The notes under the pieces are model-generated. The model worked only from the letters and a program-made list of their open reading frames with translations, did not search any database and had not been told where the DNA came from. A stretch of DNA of 64,000 nucleotides from Luteimonas sp. (GTDB lineage: Bacteria > Pseudomonadota > Gammaproteobacteria > Xanthomonadales > Xanthomonadaceae), in NCBI GenBank assembly GCA_024707405.1, contig JANPZU010000001.1, positions 518,877 to 582,876 on the forward strand, given 5' to 3'. The position numbers and the translations under genes are program-made. Shown in pieces: positions 28,097-41,143 of this stretch (positions within the stretch are counted from its first letter, which is position 1; the number at the start of each line of letters is the position of its first letter).

Positions 28097-28183
28097 GCGC
28101 AGGATTCCATGTGGGGGATGCGCCCGTCCCTGCGGGCGCAGTGCAAGTCTAAGCGATGGCAGCCAGCGGCGCGGCGCCCCTGC

Positions 28184-30346
28184 CTATCGCTTCGCAGGCA
28201 CGCCGAGTTCCCCCAGCAGCGCCGGCGCCGGATAGACCTCCTGCATGATCCAGCGCATGTAGCGCTGGTCGACGGAAATCGTGCGCGTCATGTCGGCATC
28301 GAACACCCAGTTCGATACCACGGCCTCCCAGTTCATGTCGAACAACAGGCCGACCAGTCGACCCTGTGCATCGAGCACCGGTGAACCGGAATTGCCGCCG
28401 GTCACGTCCAGGTTCGACAGGAAGTTGACCGGCACGGTGCGCAGGCGGCGATCCGCAAGCCCGCCATGTCGCTTCGCGGCGACGGCATCGAGCAGCGCTT
28501 GCGGCGCATCGAACGGCTCCTCGCCCGTGGCCTTGGCTGCGACTTCCTCGAGCCGGGTGAACGGCTGCTGCCGTGTGCCGTCGAGCTTGGTGTAGCCCAT
28601 CACGCTGCCGAAGGTGATGCGCAAGGACGAATTGGCATCGGGATAGACCGCACCCCCTTGGCTGCCGCGGTAGTCGGCCACTGCCTGCAGATAGACCGGC
28701 AATGCGGCCAGGCGCTCGCCCGCGCGCGTCTTCTGCGCCTGCTCCAGTTCTAGCAGCATCGGCATCGTCGCAACGGCATAGCGGATCGCGGGATCCTTGC
28801 TGTCCTCGAACGCCTTGCGATCAGCCGAGAACCAGCGCGTGCGCTCGGCTGCATCGCCTAGGCCAGTGGTCGCGAGCGCGTCGAGCGCACGCTCGACCGC
28901 GGCTTCGTCGTTGCCTCCCAGCCATGCATCGATGGCCGGCAATCGCTGCGCATCGGGCAGCTTGATGTATTCGGACAGCCAATAATGCTGCAGTTCGCGA
29001 TCCATCGCCGGCACGTAGCGACGATCCATCTGCGCCAAGCCGCCCTCGATGCCGGGCCAATCACGTTCCTGGAAACCCTGCTCGCGCTCGGCATCGGGCT
29101 TGCCGCGCTCGATGGCCAATCGGTAGAGGCGGATCGCCGTCGACACCGTGCTGGTGCCATTGAACATGCGGAACACCAGGTCGCGTTCACGGCTCGCGTT
29201 CTCGCCATCGTTGAGCGTCACCAACGCGGCATGCGCATCGAGTGCCGCCCTGCCCTCGTCGCCGCGCGACGCCAGCCAGGCCAGCACTGCCTCCTCTTCC
29301 TTGCGCTTGCTGTCGGCGGCACCGATCCGCGCAAAGCCTTCGAGCTGCCCATCGAAATTCTTGGCGGTGTTTTCCCAACCGCGCATCGTGCTGGCGTACT
29401 TCACCTCGATCTCGGGGTCTTGCTTGCCGCGCGCATCGACCAGCGCGATCAGCGCCTTGTAATGGCGGCTGATGATCGGATACGTCCACTGTTCGGTCTG
29501 CTCGAACTCACCGGCCAGCGCGTAACGGTTGGTGCGCCCCGGATAGCCCGCGACCATCACGAAATCGCCGGGGCCGAGCGGCTTGTCGGCGATCTTCAAC
29601 CAATGCCTGGGTGAATATGGCACGTTGTCTTCGGAGAAGGCCGCAGGCTTGCCGTCCTGGCCGACGTACGCACGGTAGAACGCGAAATCGCCGGTGTGGC
29701 GCGGCCACATCCAGTTGTCGATCTCGCCGCCGTATGCACCCACGCTGCCCGGCGGTGCATAGACCAGCCGCACGTCGCGGATTTCGAGGTTCCTGAACAG
29801 GCGATAGGCATTGCCGCCAAGGAAGCTGTAGAGGCGGCAACGGTAACCGGCGTCGGCCTCGCAGTCGGCGATGAGCTGCTTCTCGATGGCGTCCAGCGCT
29901 GCCGTGCGCGCGAGCGCGCCATCGGCTGCATCGATGGCGGCCTTCACGCGGTCGGTCACGTCCTCGATGGAGTCGAGCGCGAAGATCCGCGCATTCGGCC
30001 CGGCCGTGATCTCCTCCTGTCGCGTCGCGGCGTTGAAGCCGTCGCGCATCAGGTTGTTTTCCGGCGTCGAGTTCAACTGGATCGCGCCATAGGCGCAATG
30101 GTGGTTGGTGGCCACCAGGCCCTGTTGCGACACGAAACTCGCCGTGCAGCCACCCAGCGATACCACGGCCCCGAGCGGATCGCCGGTCAGGTTAGCCAAC
30201 TGCGCCGGGTTGAGCTTGAGACCGGCTTTCTTGAGCGCCGCCGAAATTTCCGGAAGCTGTTGCGGCACCCACATGCCTTCCGCGGCATGGACACCGGCGG
30301 ACGCGGCGGCGAGGGCAAGGACGAGGGTCGGGATACTGCGGCGCAT
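28184..30346 (-). CDS. S46 family dipeptidyl-peptidase, periplasmic
   Basis: This is a 720-residue serine peptidase of the DPP7/DPP11 family, which removes dipeptides from peptide N termini in the periplasm. The signal peptide ends VHAAEG. LVATNHHC carries the catalytic His near residue 85. GGEIDNWMWPRHTGDF holds the Asp near residue 220. VTGGNSGSPVL holds the nucleophile Ser653. The residue 18 positions later, which sets the P1 preference (Gly in DPP7, Arg in DPP11), is Met671 here, in LLFDMNWEA. The specificity is therefore uncertain. It is a single gene, divergent from tdh. Confidence 0.95.
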   Translation of the reverse strand: MRRSIPTLVLALAAASAGVHAAEGMWVPQQLPEISAALKKAGLKLNPAQLANLTGDPLGAVVSLGGCTASFVSQQGLVATNHHCAYGAIQLNSTPENNLMRDGFNAATRQEEITAGPNARIFALDSIEDVTDRVKAAIDAADGALARTAALDAIEKQLIADCEADAGYRCRLYSFLGGNAYRLFRNLEIRDVRLVYAPPGSVGAYGGEIDNWMWPRHTGDFAFYRAYVGQDGKPAAFSEDNVPYSPRHWLKIADKPLGPGDFVMVAGYPGRTNRYALAGEFEQTEQWTYPIISRHYKALIALVDARGKQDPEIEVKYASTMRGWENTAKNFDGQLEGFARIGAADSKRKEEEAVLAWLASRGDEGRAALDAHAALVTLNDGENASRERDLVFRMFNGTSTVSTAIRLYRLAIERGKPDAEREQGFQERDWPGIEGGLAQMDRRYVPAMDRELQHYWLSEYIKLPDAQRLPAIDAWLGGNDEAAVERALDALATTGLGDAAERTRWFSADRKAFEDSKDPAIRYAVATMPMLLELEQAQKTRAGERLAALPVYLQAVADYRGSQGGAVYPDANSSLRITFGSVMGYTKLDGTRQQPFTRLEEVAAKATGEEPFDAPQALLDAVAAKRHGGLADRRLRTVPVNFLSNLDVTGGNSGSPVLDAQGRLVGLLFDMNWEAVVSNWVFDADMTRTISVDQRYMRWIMQEVYPAPALLGELGVPAKR

Positions 30347-30469
30347 GGCGGAATGTCCGGTGCGGGGAAGCCCGGGAGTGTATCCGCGAGCTTCCCCGAC
30401 GAACCATGACTGAGGTCATGGCCGCCCTGCCTGGCGGATCCGGAAAGCGGGGCCGGCAGCGGCCCGGCG

Positions 30470-30475
30470 TATAAT
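30470..30475 (+). promoter_or_regulatory. TATAAT -10 element upstream of tdh
   Basis: A perfect TATAAT stands 49-54 bases before the tdh start in a GC-rich setting. No good -35 hexamer is visible at 16-18 bases upstream, so an activator may be needed or the match may be chance. Confidence 0.4.
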
Positions 30476-30523
30476 TCATACCTCTTTTTCAGCTACGCGA
30501 CGGGCATCCCGATGGGCCGAATG

Positions 30524-31546
30524 ATGAAGGCGCTGGTCAAGCGCGAAGCCACCAAGGGCATCTGGATGGAACAGGTGCCCGTGCCTGTCCCCGGCCCCAA
30601 CGAGGTGCTGATCAAACTGGAGAAGACCGCGATCTGCGGCACCGACCTGCACATCTACCTGTGGGACGAGTGGAGCCAACGCACGATCAAGCCCGGCCTC
30701 GTCATCGGCCATGAATTCGTCGGCCGCATTGCCGAAATCGGCCCCGGGGTGACCGGCTATGAAGTCGGCCAGCGCGTGTCGGCCGAAGGCCACATCGTCT
30801 GCGGCCACTGCCGCAACTGCCGCGCCGGGAAGCAACACCTGTGCCCGAACACCATCGGCATCGGCGTGACCCGCGACGGCGCGTTCGCCGAATACATCGT
30901 GATGCCGGCGACCAACCTGTGGCCGATCCCCGACCAGATCCCGAGCGAACTCGCCGCGTTCTTCGACCCCTACGGCAACGCCGCGCACTGCGCACTGGAA
31001 TTCGACGTCGTCGGCGAGGACGTGCTGATCACCGGTGCCGGCCCGATCGGCGTGATGGCTGCCGGCATCTGCAAGCACATCGGTGCGCGCAACGTGGTGG
31101 TCACCGACGTCAACGACTACCGACTCAAACTGGCCGCCGACATGGGCGCCACGCGCGTGGTGAACGTCAGCAATACCTCGCTCAAGGACGTGATGGCCGA
31201 CCTGCACATGGACGGCTTCGACGTGGGCCTGGAGATGAGCGGCAACCCTCGCGCGTTCAACGACATGCTCGACGCGATGTACCACGGCGGCAAGGTCGCC
31301 CTGCTCGGCATCCTGCCCAAGGGCGCGGGCGTGGATTGGGATCGCATCATCTTCAAGGGACTCACCGTGCAGGGCATCTACGGCCGCCGCATGTACGAGA
31401 CCTGGTACAAGATGACGCAGTTGGTGCTGTCGGGCTTCCCCTTGGGCAAGGTGCTCAGCCACCAACTGCACGCCGACGACTTCCAGAAGGGTTTCGACCT
31501 GATGGAATCGGGCAAATCCGGCAAGGTGGTGTTGAGCTGGAATTGA
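30524..31546 (+). CDS. tdh: L-threonine 3-dehydrogenase
   Basis: Tdh oxidises L-threonine to 2-amino-3-oxobutyrate with NAD; Kbl, encoded next, splits that to glycine and acetyl-CoA. The 340 residues from MKALVK match the E. coli enzyme. Catalytic zinc ligands lie in ICGTDLHIY and IGHEFVG, structural zinc cysteines in [15 protein letters not shown], and the NAD fold in [14 protein letters not shown]. In-frame ATGs at 30512 and 30521 are alternative starts; family alignment favours 30524. It is followed by kbl on the same strand after 71 bases that contain palindromic repeats. Confidence 0.96.
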   Translation: MKALVKREATKGIWMEQVPVPVPGPNEVLIKLEKTAICGTDLHIYLWDEWSQRTIKPGLVIGHEFVGRIAEIGPGVTGYEVGQRVSAEGHIVCGHCRNCRAGKQHLCPNTIGIGVTRDGAFAEYIVMPATNLWPIPDQIPSELAAFFDPYGNAAHCALEFDVVGEDVLITGAGPIGVMAAGICKHIGARNVVVTDVNDYRLKLAADMGATRVVNVSNTSLKDVMADLHMDGFDVGLEMSGNPRAFNDMLDAMYHGGKVALLGILPKGAGVDWDRIIFKGLTVQGIYGRRMYETWYKMTQLVLSGFPLGKVLSHQLHADDFQKGFDLMESGKSGKVVLSWN

Positions 31547-31584
31547 CGATGGCGGGCTCCGGCCCGTCCTTCGCGCACATCATC

Positions 31585-31607
31585 GGCGGGCCGAAGGCCC
31601 GCCCTAC
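31585..31607 (-). repeat. GTAG-headed REP-like palindrome, inverted
   Basis: Read on the minus strand this is GTAG followed by GGCGGGCC, TTC and a matching GGCCCGCC, nearly the same as 21805-21826. It lies between tdh and kbl. A second, degenerate GGCGGG...CGGCCCG palindrome stands just upstream at about 31550-31567. Confidence 0.72.
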
Positions 31608-31617
31608 GGGAACCGCC

Positions 31618-32811
31618 ATGTCGCTGACCGAACGCTACGCCACCACCCTCGATGAAATCCGGGACGCCGGCCTGTTCAAGGCCGAGCGCATCATCACCAG
31701 CCCGCAATCGGCCGAGATCTCGCTCGCCGATGGACGCACGGTGATCAACTTCTGCGCCAACAACTACCTCGGCCTCGCCGACCATCCCGACATCATCGCC
31801 GCAGCCAAGGACGCACTGGACACCCATGGCTTCGGCATGGCCAGCGTGCGTTTCATCTGCGGCACGCAGGATCTGCACAAGCAACTCGAACAGACCATCG
31901 CCGATTTCTTCGGTACCGAGGACACTATCCTCTACGCCGCCTGCTTCGATGCCAACGGCGGCCTGTTCGAACCGCTGCTCGACGAGAACGACGCGATCAT
32001 TTCCGACGCACTCAACCACGCCTCGATCATCGATGGCGTGCGCCTGTGCAAGGCCAAGCGCTTCCGCTATGCCAACTCCGACATGGCCGACCTGGAAATT
32101 CAGTTGCAGGCCGCCGAGGCCGCCGGTTGCCGCACCAAGCTGATCACCACGGACGGCGTGTTCTCGATGGACGGCTTCATCGCGCCGCTGGACGAGATCA
32201 CGACGCTGGCAAAGAAGTACGGCGCACTGGTGCACATCGACGAATGCCACGCGACCGGCTTCCTCGGCGCCACCGGCCGCGGCTCGGCCGAAGTGAAGGG
32301 CGTGCTGGACAGGATCGACATCATCACCGGCACACTGGGCAAGGCGATGGGCGGCGCACTGGGCGGATTCACCACAGCAAGGCGCGAAGTGATCGAACTG
32401 CTGCGCCAGCGCTCGCGCCCGTACCTGTTCTCCAACTCACTGCCGCCGCACGTGGTCGCCGCCGGCATCAAGGCCTTTGAAATGCTGTCCTCGGCAGACG
32501 AACTGCGCGAGCGCCTCGCCGCCAACACCGCATATTTCCGCGAAAAGATGACCGCTGCCGGTTTCGACATCAAACCCGGCGTGCATCCGATCAGCCCGGT
32601 GATGCTGTACGACGCACCGCTGGCGCAGAAATTCGCCGAACGATTGCTGGAGGAAGGCATCTATGCGATCGGTTTCTTCTTCCCGGTCGTGCCGAAAGGC
32701 CAGGCCCGCATCCGCACGCAGATGAGTGCCGCGCATACGCGCGAGCACCTCGACCGCGCGATCGATGCATTCATCCGCATCGGTCGCGAGCTGGGCGTGC
32801 TGAAGCCGTAA
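31618..32811 (+). CDS. kbl: glycine C-acetyltransferase (2-amino-3-ketobutyrate CoA ligase)
   Basis: Kbl converts 2-amino-3-oxobutyrate and CoA to glycine and acetyl-CoA, completing threonine breakdown after Tdh. It is a 397-residue PLP enzyme of the alpha-oxoamine synthase family. [35 protein letters not shown] (PLP Asp and His) and [10 protein letters not shown] (the PLP Lys) are all in place. The start at 31618 follows the REP-like repeat directly and has only a weak ribosome binding site (GGGAACC). The gene is convergent with the pseudouridine synthase gene six bases away. Confidence 0.96.
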   Translation: MSLTERYATTLDEIRDAGLFKAERIITSPQSAEISLADGRTVINFCANNYLGLADHPDIIAAAKDALDTHGFGMASVRFICGTQDLHKQLEQTIADFFGTEDTILYAACFDANGGLFEPLLDENDAIISDALNHASIIDGVRLCKAKRFRYANSDMADLEIQLQAAEAAGCRTKLITTDGVFSMDGFIAPLDEITTLAKKYGALVHIDECHATGFLGATGRGSAEVKGVLDRIDIITGTLGKAMGGALGGFTTARREVIELLRQRSRPYLFSNSLPPHVVAAGIKAFEMLSSADELRERLAANTAYFREKMTAAGFDIKPGVHPISPVMLYDAPLAQKFAERLLEEGIYAIGFFFPVVPKGQARIRTQMSAAHTREHLDRAIDAFIRIGRELGVLKP

Positions 32812-32817
32812 TCGCGG

Positions 32818-33561
32818 TCAGCCGCGGGGCGCAAGCGCGGACACCTCACCATCCGTGAGTTCGCGCCACTGGCCCTTGGCCAGTTCGCCAAGCGCCAGCG
32901 GGCCGATCGCCACGCGTACGAGCCGCAACACGTCGATGCCGAACGCGGACAGCAATCGCCTGATCTGGCGATTGCGTCCTTCATCGAGCACGATCTCCAG
33001 CCATCCATTGCGTTGCCCTTGCCGCAGGATGCGCGCGGAAGCCACTTGCAACCACTGGCCCGCATCCTCCACGCCTGCCTGCAGGGAAGAAATCAAGGCA
33101 TCGTCCGGCAATGCATCCACTTGCACGTGGTAAGTCTTCGACGGCCCTGTCTCCGGACTGGCGACAAGGGCCGACCAGGCGGGATCGCTGGTAAACAGCA
33201 ACAATCCCTCGCTTGCCTTGTCGAGACGTCCCACCGGCGCAATCCAGCCAAGGTTTGCGTTTTCGAAGCAGCGATACACCGTATCGCGCCCCTTTTCATC
33301 GTGCGTCGTCGTCACCAATCCACGCGGCTTGTTGAGCATCAGGTATCTGTGCCCGGCCATCGGAACCGACACGCCATCCATCTCGATGCCGGCAGCATCG
33401 AGCGCCAACGCGAACTCCGGATCCAGCACGAGCTTCCCGTCTACACTCACGCGCCCCTCGCGGACGCGACGCTCCGCCTCACTACGTGAACACAGGCCGC
33501 GCTTGGACAGAACCCTCGCGACGCCGTAGCGCGGCGTGGCGGATCGATCGCGGCGTTTCAT
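32818..33561 (-). CDS. RsuA/RluB/RluE/RluF-family pseudouridine synthase
   Basis: This is a 247-residue RNA pseudouridine synthase. An N-terminal S4 RNA-binding domain (RVLSKRGLCSRSEAERRVREGRVSVDG) precedes the catalytic domain with YLMLNKPRGLVTTTHDE and APVGRLDKASEGLLLFTSD, where Asp is the nucleophile. NRQIRRLLSAFG lies near the C terminus. The target could be 16S or 23S rRNA; the family members are too alike to decide. The ATG at 33561 was chosen; a GTG at 33591 would add 10 residues. Confidence 0.92.
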   Translation of the reverse strand: MKRRDRSATPRYGVARVLSKRGLCSRSEAERRVREGRVSVDGKLVLDPEFALALDAAGIEMDGVSVPMAGHRYLMLNKPRGLVTTTHDEKGRDTVYRCFENANLGWIAPVGRLDKASEGLLLFTSDPAWSALVASPETGPSKTYHVQVDALPDDALISSLQAGVEDAGQWLQVASARILRQGQRNGWLEIVLDEGRNRQIRRLLSAFGIDVLRLVRVAIGPLALGELAKGQWRELTDGEVSALAPRG

Positions 33562-33645
33562 CCCGGGCCGGACTTCATTGCCCGGAAACACGACGACCCG
33601 CTTGAGCGGGCCGTTGCGTGGATGCAGGATCGAACAGGCCGATCA

Positions 33646-34119
33646 TTACTGCTCGGGCTGCGTGGCCTGTTCCGGCTCTGGCGTGGCGGCCTCTGCCCGG
33701 CGGCCGGCGCTGTAACCATTCGCCTGCAACCATGCATCGAAATCATCGGCGGTCATGCGCTTGCCGTTCTGGGTCATGTTGAACCGGTAGGGCGTGTTGT
33801 CGAACTCGGTCTTCTTCACATAGCCATCGGCCGCCGCATGGACGACCGGGGCAGATGCCTGCACGGCCGCCCTGCAACCTTCCGCGCGCAAGCGCAGGAG
33901 CACGTTCTCGAGGCTCTGCAATTCATCGAACGCCGGCGCAAGGACACCGCGTTGCGAACCGATCTGCGGGTTGGCGGCGACGAATTCGATGGCGATCGGG
34001 GGCAGCACGGTCGGCCCGGCGCCTTGCACACTGGCTGCCACCGAAGGGCACTGCACGTTCGAAGCAAAAGCCGGCGCGGCCAAGAACAACGACAGGCATG
34101 CGATCGATGAACGCTTCAT
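33646..34119 (-). CDS. hypothetical exported protein
   Basis: This protein has 157 residues with a signal peptide (MKRSSIACLSLFLAAPAFA). The mature part has two Cys (VQCPSVA and AEGCRAAV) and the segment GYVKKTEFDNTPYRFNMTQNGKRMTADDFDAWLQANGY. The tail is rich in Pro, Glu and Gln (TPEPEQATQPEQ). I recognise no domain, and the second half looks like a small periplasmic helix bundle at most. The start at 34119 follows GGAAG. It lies between the pseudouridine synthase gene and the ompA terminator, and is probably its own unit. Confidence 0.75.
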   Translation of the reverse strand: MKRSSIACLSLFLAAPAFASNVQCPSVAASVQGAGPTVLPPIAIEFVAANPQIGSQRGVLAPAFDELQSLENVLLRLRAEGCRAAVQASAPVVHAAADGYVKKTEFDNTPYRFNMTQNGKRMTADDFDAWLQANGYSAGRRAEAATPEPEQATQPEQ

Positions 34120-34268
34120 TCCGGCAACACTTCCCTGGACAACGATGGGGGCGAGTGTAGCAGCGCGTCGATGGCGAATGCCACGCAAGGAATTGCATCC
34201 CAGGCGACATCGGGACGCGCAACACATTTGCGCAGCGAACGACCCGCATCCATGGGAAACGCATCGAC

Positions 34269-34303
34269 AAAAAAAACGAAGCCCGGCACTGGGCCGGGCT
34301 TCG
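34269..34303 (-). terminator. rho-independent terminator of the OmpA-family gene
   Basis: An 11-bp perfect stem (CGAAGCCCGGC and GCCGGGCTTCG, loop ACTGG) is followed on the minus strand by eight Ts. It lies 30 bases after the porin stop codon. Confidence 0.92.
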
Positions 34304-34332
34304 CATCACACTTGTTGCACTGACGTCCGCGA

Positions 34333-37771
<3,439 letters not shown>

Positions 37772-38092
37772 GAAACCGCCACAAGCTGCTGTTTTTGAAG
37801 GGGCTCGAAGCCCCATTCAGAATAAAAACTCCAATCCAATCAATAGTTTCGACCCAGCATTCAGTTGCGGTTCGGTTCCCGGCGCTTACCTTGCGCGCAC
37901 TTTTCCCGCCCTCGATCTGGCGGGATCCGGCCCGACCGCTGTTCCAGCGGACTTCGGAGCCCGGGCGAAAGCGCGCCATCAGAGTCCGCCGCCCTCCCCA
38001 ATACGCCATGTCCGTCAGCACTCCCGTGCCGCGTCCTTCCATGAGGGGATCGGCACGAACGCAAGCGGGCGCAACGCAGCAAGGAGTTCCCC
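37772..38092. other. 321-base intergenic region
   Basis: No gene is supported here. A short hairpin (GGGGCT, CGA, AGCCCC at 37800-37814) follows fadH but has no T-run, so it is at best a weak terminator. AAGGAG at the right end is the ribosome binding site of the next gene. Confidence 0.5.
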
Positions 38093-38551
38093 ATGAAGCT
38101 GGAATGGATCATGTGGCTGGCTTCGGTGATGTCACCGCAAGCCGCCGATTCGCTCTGCCTGAGCACGACCCTCTACCTCGAAGCACGCAACCAGTCCGTC
38201 CAGGGCCAGAAAGCGGTGGCCGAGGTCGCCCTGCGCCGCGAGGAAAGCGGCCTGTGGGGTGATTCGATGTGCGAGGTGGTCACCGCACGCAAGCAGTTCG
38301 CGCCGACCATCGTGTCGCCGCGCACGCGCCTGAACAACACCGAGGCCTGGGCGCAGGCAGTCAACATCGCGATCCTGTCCGAGCAGAACTGGGCGCTGCC
38401 CGTCGGCAAGCGCAAGGAAATCGTACCGGGCGCGAGCCACTTCATGGCGCACGCCATCGCGGCGCCGAGCTGGCGCAATGCCTACCAGGTCGCGACCATC
38501 GGCGACCACACCTTCCTCAAGGTGCAGAGGCTCAAGCCGCGCGAAGGCTGA
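38093..38551 (+). CDS. cell wall hydrolase, SleB-like (Hydrolase_2)
   Basis: This is a 152-residue protein of the SleB/CwlJ catalytic family. LSTTLYLEARNQSVQGQKAVAEVALRR contains the catalytic Glu in the family's YxEAR motif. The conserved CEVVTARKQFAPT and the GASHFMAH segment follow. SleB-type enzymes act as lytic transglycosylases or amidases on peptidoglycan in spore formers; in proteobacteria the role is poorly known. The N terminus (MKLEWIMWLASVMSPQAADS) is weakly hydrophobic and may act as a signal. The start is well supported by AAGGAG. Confidence 0.88.
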   Translation: MKLEWIMWLASVMSPQAADSLCLSTTLYLEARNQSVQGQKAVAEVALRREESGLWGDSMCEVVTARKQFAPTIVSPRTRLNNTEAWAQAVNIAILSEQNWALPVGKRKEIVPGASHFMAHAIAAPSWRNAYQVATIGDHTFLKVQRLKPREG

Positions 38552-38645
38552 CAGGCACCGGTACGATACGTTCCACCCCTGTCATCGCGCCGTGACCGGC
38601 CACCCGGCATGATGTGCTCCCTCTGATTACGGGAGCCGTCTTGCC

Positions 38646-39251
38646 ATGAAACTCTACACCTCGCCCGGCGCCTGCTCGCTGGCCGACCACATCGCCCTGC
38701 AATGGATCGGCCAGCCGTTCGAAGCGGTCATCGTCAGTCGCGAGCAACGCAAGGCGCCCGAATTCCTCGCTCTCAATCCTGCCGGTGCCGTGCCCGTGTT
38801 CGAACGCGACGGCTGGGTGCTGACGCAGAACGCCGCGATCCTCAATTACCTTGCCGATGCGTTTCCGCAAGCGAAGCTCGGCGGCGATGGCACGCCCGAG
38901 AGTCGCGCAGAAGTGAACCGTTGGCTCGCATTGCTCAATGCCGACGTGCATCCCGCGTTCCATCCCTACTTCGGCAGCACGGCATATCTGGGCGAAGACG
39001 TCGCAGCGAAAACGAAAGAGGCCGCAGGCACGAAACTCCGCGGCTACTTCGAACGCATCGATGCACAGCTCGCCGGCAAGGACTGGCTGGTCGGTGAACG
39101 CTCGATCGCCGATCCCTACCTGTTCGTGGTCACGCGTTGGGCAAAGGGAGTGAAAGTGGACTTGTCGAGCCTGTCGAATCTCGCCGCACATTTCGATCGC
39201 ATGGGCAGCGATGCCGGCGTGCAGGCCGCGCTCAAGGCCGAAGGCCTCTGA
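38646..39251 (+). CDS. glutathione S-transferase, beta-class-like
   Basis: This 201-residue GST has the thioredoxin-fold N domain starting MKLYTSPGACSLADHIAL, with the beta-class Cys10. NPAGAVPVFERDGWVLTQNAAILNYL carries the glutathione-binding cis-Pro and Gln-Asn/Ser-type site. The all-helical C domain includes GKDWLVGERSIADPYLF, with the N-capping motif. It probably conjugates or reduces electrophiles in the cytosol. It lies convergent with prpF, 27 bases away, with no terminator evident. Confidence 0.92.
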   Translation: MKLYTSPGACSLADHIALQWIGQPFEAVIVSREQRKAPEFLALNPAGAVPVFERDGWVLTQNAAILNYLADAFPQAKLGGDGTPESRAEVNRWLALLNADVHPAFHPYFGSTAYLGEDVAAKTKEAAGTKLRGYFERIDAQLAGKDWLVGERSIADPYLFVVTRWAKGVKVDLSSLSNLAAHFDRMGSDAGVQAALKAEGL

Positions 39252-39278
39252 TACGTTCGATGCGTACCGGCGCGATGC

Positions 39279-40469
39279 TCAGAAGGCATCGCCCGGCACG
39301 CACACCGCGCCTTCCATCAGCACGCGCGCACTGCGGCTCATCACTGCCTTGGTGACGACCCACTTGCCGCCCACCTGCTTGACATCCGCGCCCACGCGCA
39401 GCGTGCCGGACGGATGCCCGAACACCAGCACCTCGCGCGTGCCGCCACCCGCCGCCGCGTTCACCAGTGTGCCGGGGACTGCAGCCGCGGTGGCGATGGC
39501 GACCGACGCCGTGCCCATCATTGCGTGGTGCAATTTGCCCATCGACATCGCCCGCGCCAGCAGGTCGATATCAGTTGCATGCACGTGCTTTCCACTCGAC
39601 GAAACATAATCCTTCGGCGGCGCGACGAAGGCGACCTTCGGCGTGAGCGGGCGTTTCGCCGCGGCGGCAACGTCGTCTACCAGCCCCATGCGCACTGCGC
39701 CATGCGCACGGATCGACTCGAGTTTCGCCAGCGCCTCCCTGTCGTCGTTGATGGCACCCTGCAATTCGGTGCCATCGTAGCCTAGTGCGGAAGCATCGAC
39801 GAACACCACCGGTACGCCGGCATTGATCATCGTCGCCTTGAACGTGCCCACACCGGGCACGTCGAGATCATCAACCAGGTTGCCGGTGGGGAACATCGCC
39901 CCGCCCTCGCCTTCGCCTTCATCGGCCGGATCGATGAATTCCAGTTGCACTTCCGCCGCTGGGAAGGTCACGCCATCGAGTTCGAAGTCGCCGGTTTCCT
40001 GCACCTGTCCGTCCGCGACCTGCACATGCGCGACGATGGTCTTGCCGATGTTGGCCTGCCAGATGCGCACGATGCAGATGCCGTCATGCGGGACGCGTGC
40101 AGGATCGATCATCCCGTTGGCGATCGCGAACGGCCCCACCGCCGAGGACAGATTGCCGCAGTTGCCGCTCCAGTCGATGAAGGCATCGTTGATCGGCACC
40201 TGTCCGTACAGGTAATCCACGTCATGACCAGGCTGCGTGCTCGGCGAGATGATGACCACCTTGCTGGTGCTCGACGTGGCACCGCCCATGCCGTCGGTGT
40301 GCTTGCCGTACGGATCGGGCGAACCGATCACGCGCATCAGCAAGGCATCGCGCGCGGCGCCCGGAGATTGCGCCGACTGCGGAAGATCCTGCAGCCGGAA
40401 AAACACGCCTTTCGACGTTCCGCCGCGCATGTAGGTGGCGGGGATTCGGAGTTGGGGACTGGAAGGCAT
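39279..40469 (-). CDS. prpF: 2-methylaconitate cis-trans isomerase PrpF
   Basis: PrpF isomerises 2-methylaconitate made by AcnD so that the methylcitrate cycle can go on to 2-methylisocitrate. At 396 residues it matches the family (diaminopimelate epimerase-like fold). Conserved parts are IPATYMRGGTSKGVFF, the active-site region DWSGNCGNLSSAVGPFAI with Cys, and GGGTREVLVFGHPSGTL. It lies at the far end of the prp strand, after the two small genes downstream of acnD. Its start at 40469 is 32 bases after the 2H phosphoesterase gene. Confidence 0.95.
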   Translation of the reverse strand: MPSSPQLRIPATYMRGGTSKGVFFRLQDLPQSAQSPGAARDALLMRVIGSPDPYGKHTDGMGGATSSTSKVVIISPSTQPGHDVDYLYGQVPINDAFIDWSGNCGNLSSAVGPFAIANGMIDPARVPHDGICIVRIWQANIGKTIVAHVQVADGQVQETGDFELDGVTFPAAEVQLEFIDPADEGEGEGGAMFPTGNLVDDLDVPGVGTFKATMINAGVPVVFVDASALGYDGTELQGAINDDREALAKLESIRAHGAVRMGLVDDVAAAAKRPLTPKVAFVAPPKDYVSSSGKHVHATDIDLLARAMSMGKLHHAMMGTASVAIATAAAVPGTLVNAAAGGGTREVLVFGHPSGTLRVGADVKQVGGKWVVTKAVMSRSARVLMEGAVCVPGDAF

Positions 40470-40501
40470 GCGGCTTTTCCTGGATGACCGGGATGGGCGG
40501 C

Positions 40502-41143
40502 CTAGAACAGGCCGGGTTGCGCGACGGGCGGATCGATCTCGGGCAGCAATGGCCAACGACCGATCACTTCGTATCCGTAAGGATCGCCACCGCCGATCAC
40601 CAGGCAGATCTCGTCGATCGTCCACGGTATCGGTGGGTTCAGCGCGATGTTGTCGAACTGCTGGCGCGCGTTGTAACTCAGTGTCACGTGGGGCGTCACG
40701 CCCGTCGCGATGGCGGCATGGCCCACGGCTCGCAGTTGCTGCTGCACGCTTTGCAGGAGCGATGCGAACGCTTTCGGCACACCACGCGCCCGCAGGGTGC
40801 AATGCGCCCTGCCGGCACCGGGTTGTGGGCCTTCGATGCGATTGAATTCCAGCGTGCAGGCCCGCGCGGAAAGCGCGGCGCCGACACGCAACAGGGCTTC
40901 ACGATCGTCTGCCGTGGGGGAATGGATCCGCTCGGAGAACGACTGGTGCCAATTGGCCGGCTGGAACAACCGGCGCCCCAATCGCTCCGGAACCCCGTAC
41001 CCGGCCAAGCGTTGCAATGTGTCTTCCACCCATGACGCCGGCGGCAGCGCAATGAAGAGCATGCGGGGGTGGAAGGCACCCTTCCACCATGGCCGTACAT
41101 GGCGGAACCGAACGGCCTGTCGCCATCCATCATCGAGCCTCAT
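40502..41143 (-). CDS. 2H phosphoesterase superfamily protein (ThpR/LigT-like)
   Basis: This is a 213-residue protein of the 2'-5' RNA ligase/cyclic phosphodiesterase fold. The two catalytic HxS/Tx motifs are HQSF (within PANWHQSFSERIH) and HVTL (within GVTPHVTLSYNA). In place, this enzyme could hydrolyse cyclic 2',3' RNA ends or ADP-ribose 1',2'-cyclic phosphate. Its start ATG overlaps the stop of the SRPBCC gene (ATGA), so the two are translationally coupled. A later ATG at 41062 would remove 27 residues of unusual N-terminal extension. A link with propionate metabolism is not evident. Confidence 0.82.
   Translation of the reverse strand: MRLDDGWRQAVRFRHVRPWWKGAFHPRMLFIALPPASWVEDTLQRLAGYGVPERLGRRLFQPANWHQSFSERIHSPTADDREALLRVGAALSARACTLEFNRIEGPQPGAGRAHCTLRARGVPKAFASLLQSVQQQLRAVGHAAIATGVTPHVTLSYNARQQFDNIALNPPIPWTIDEICLVIGGGDPYGYEVIGRWPLLPEIDPPVAQPGLF

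Noticed and set aside
37800..37814. Hairpin GGGGCT-CGA-AGCCCC after fadH
   Set aside because: The stem is short and no T-run follows on either strand, so it was not called a terminator.
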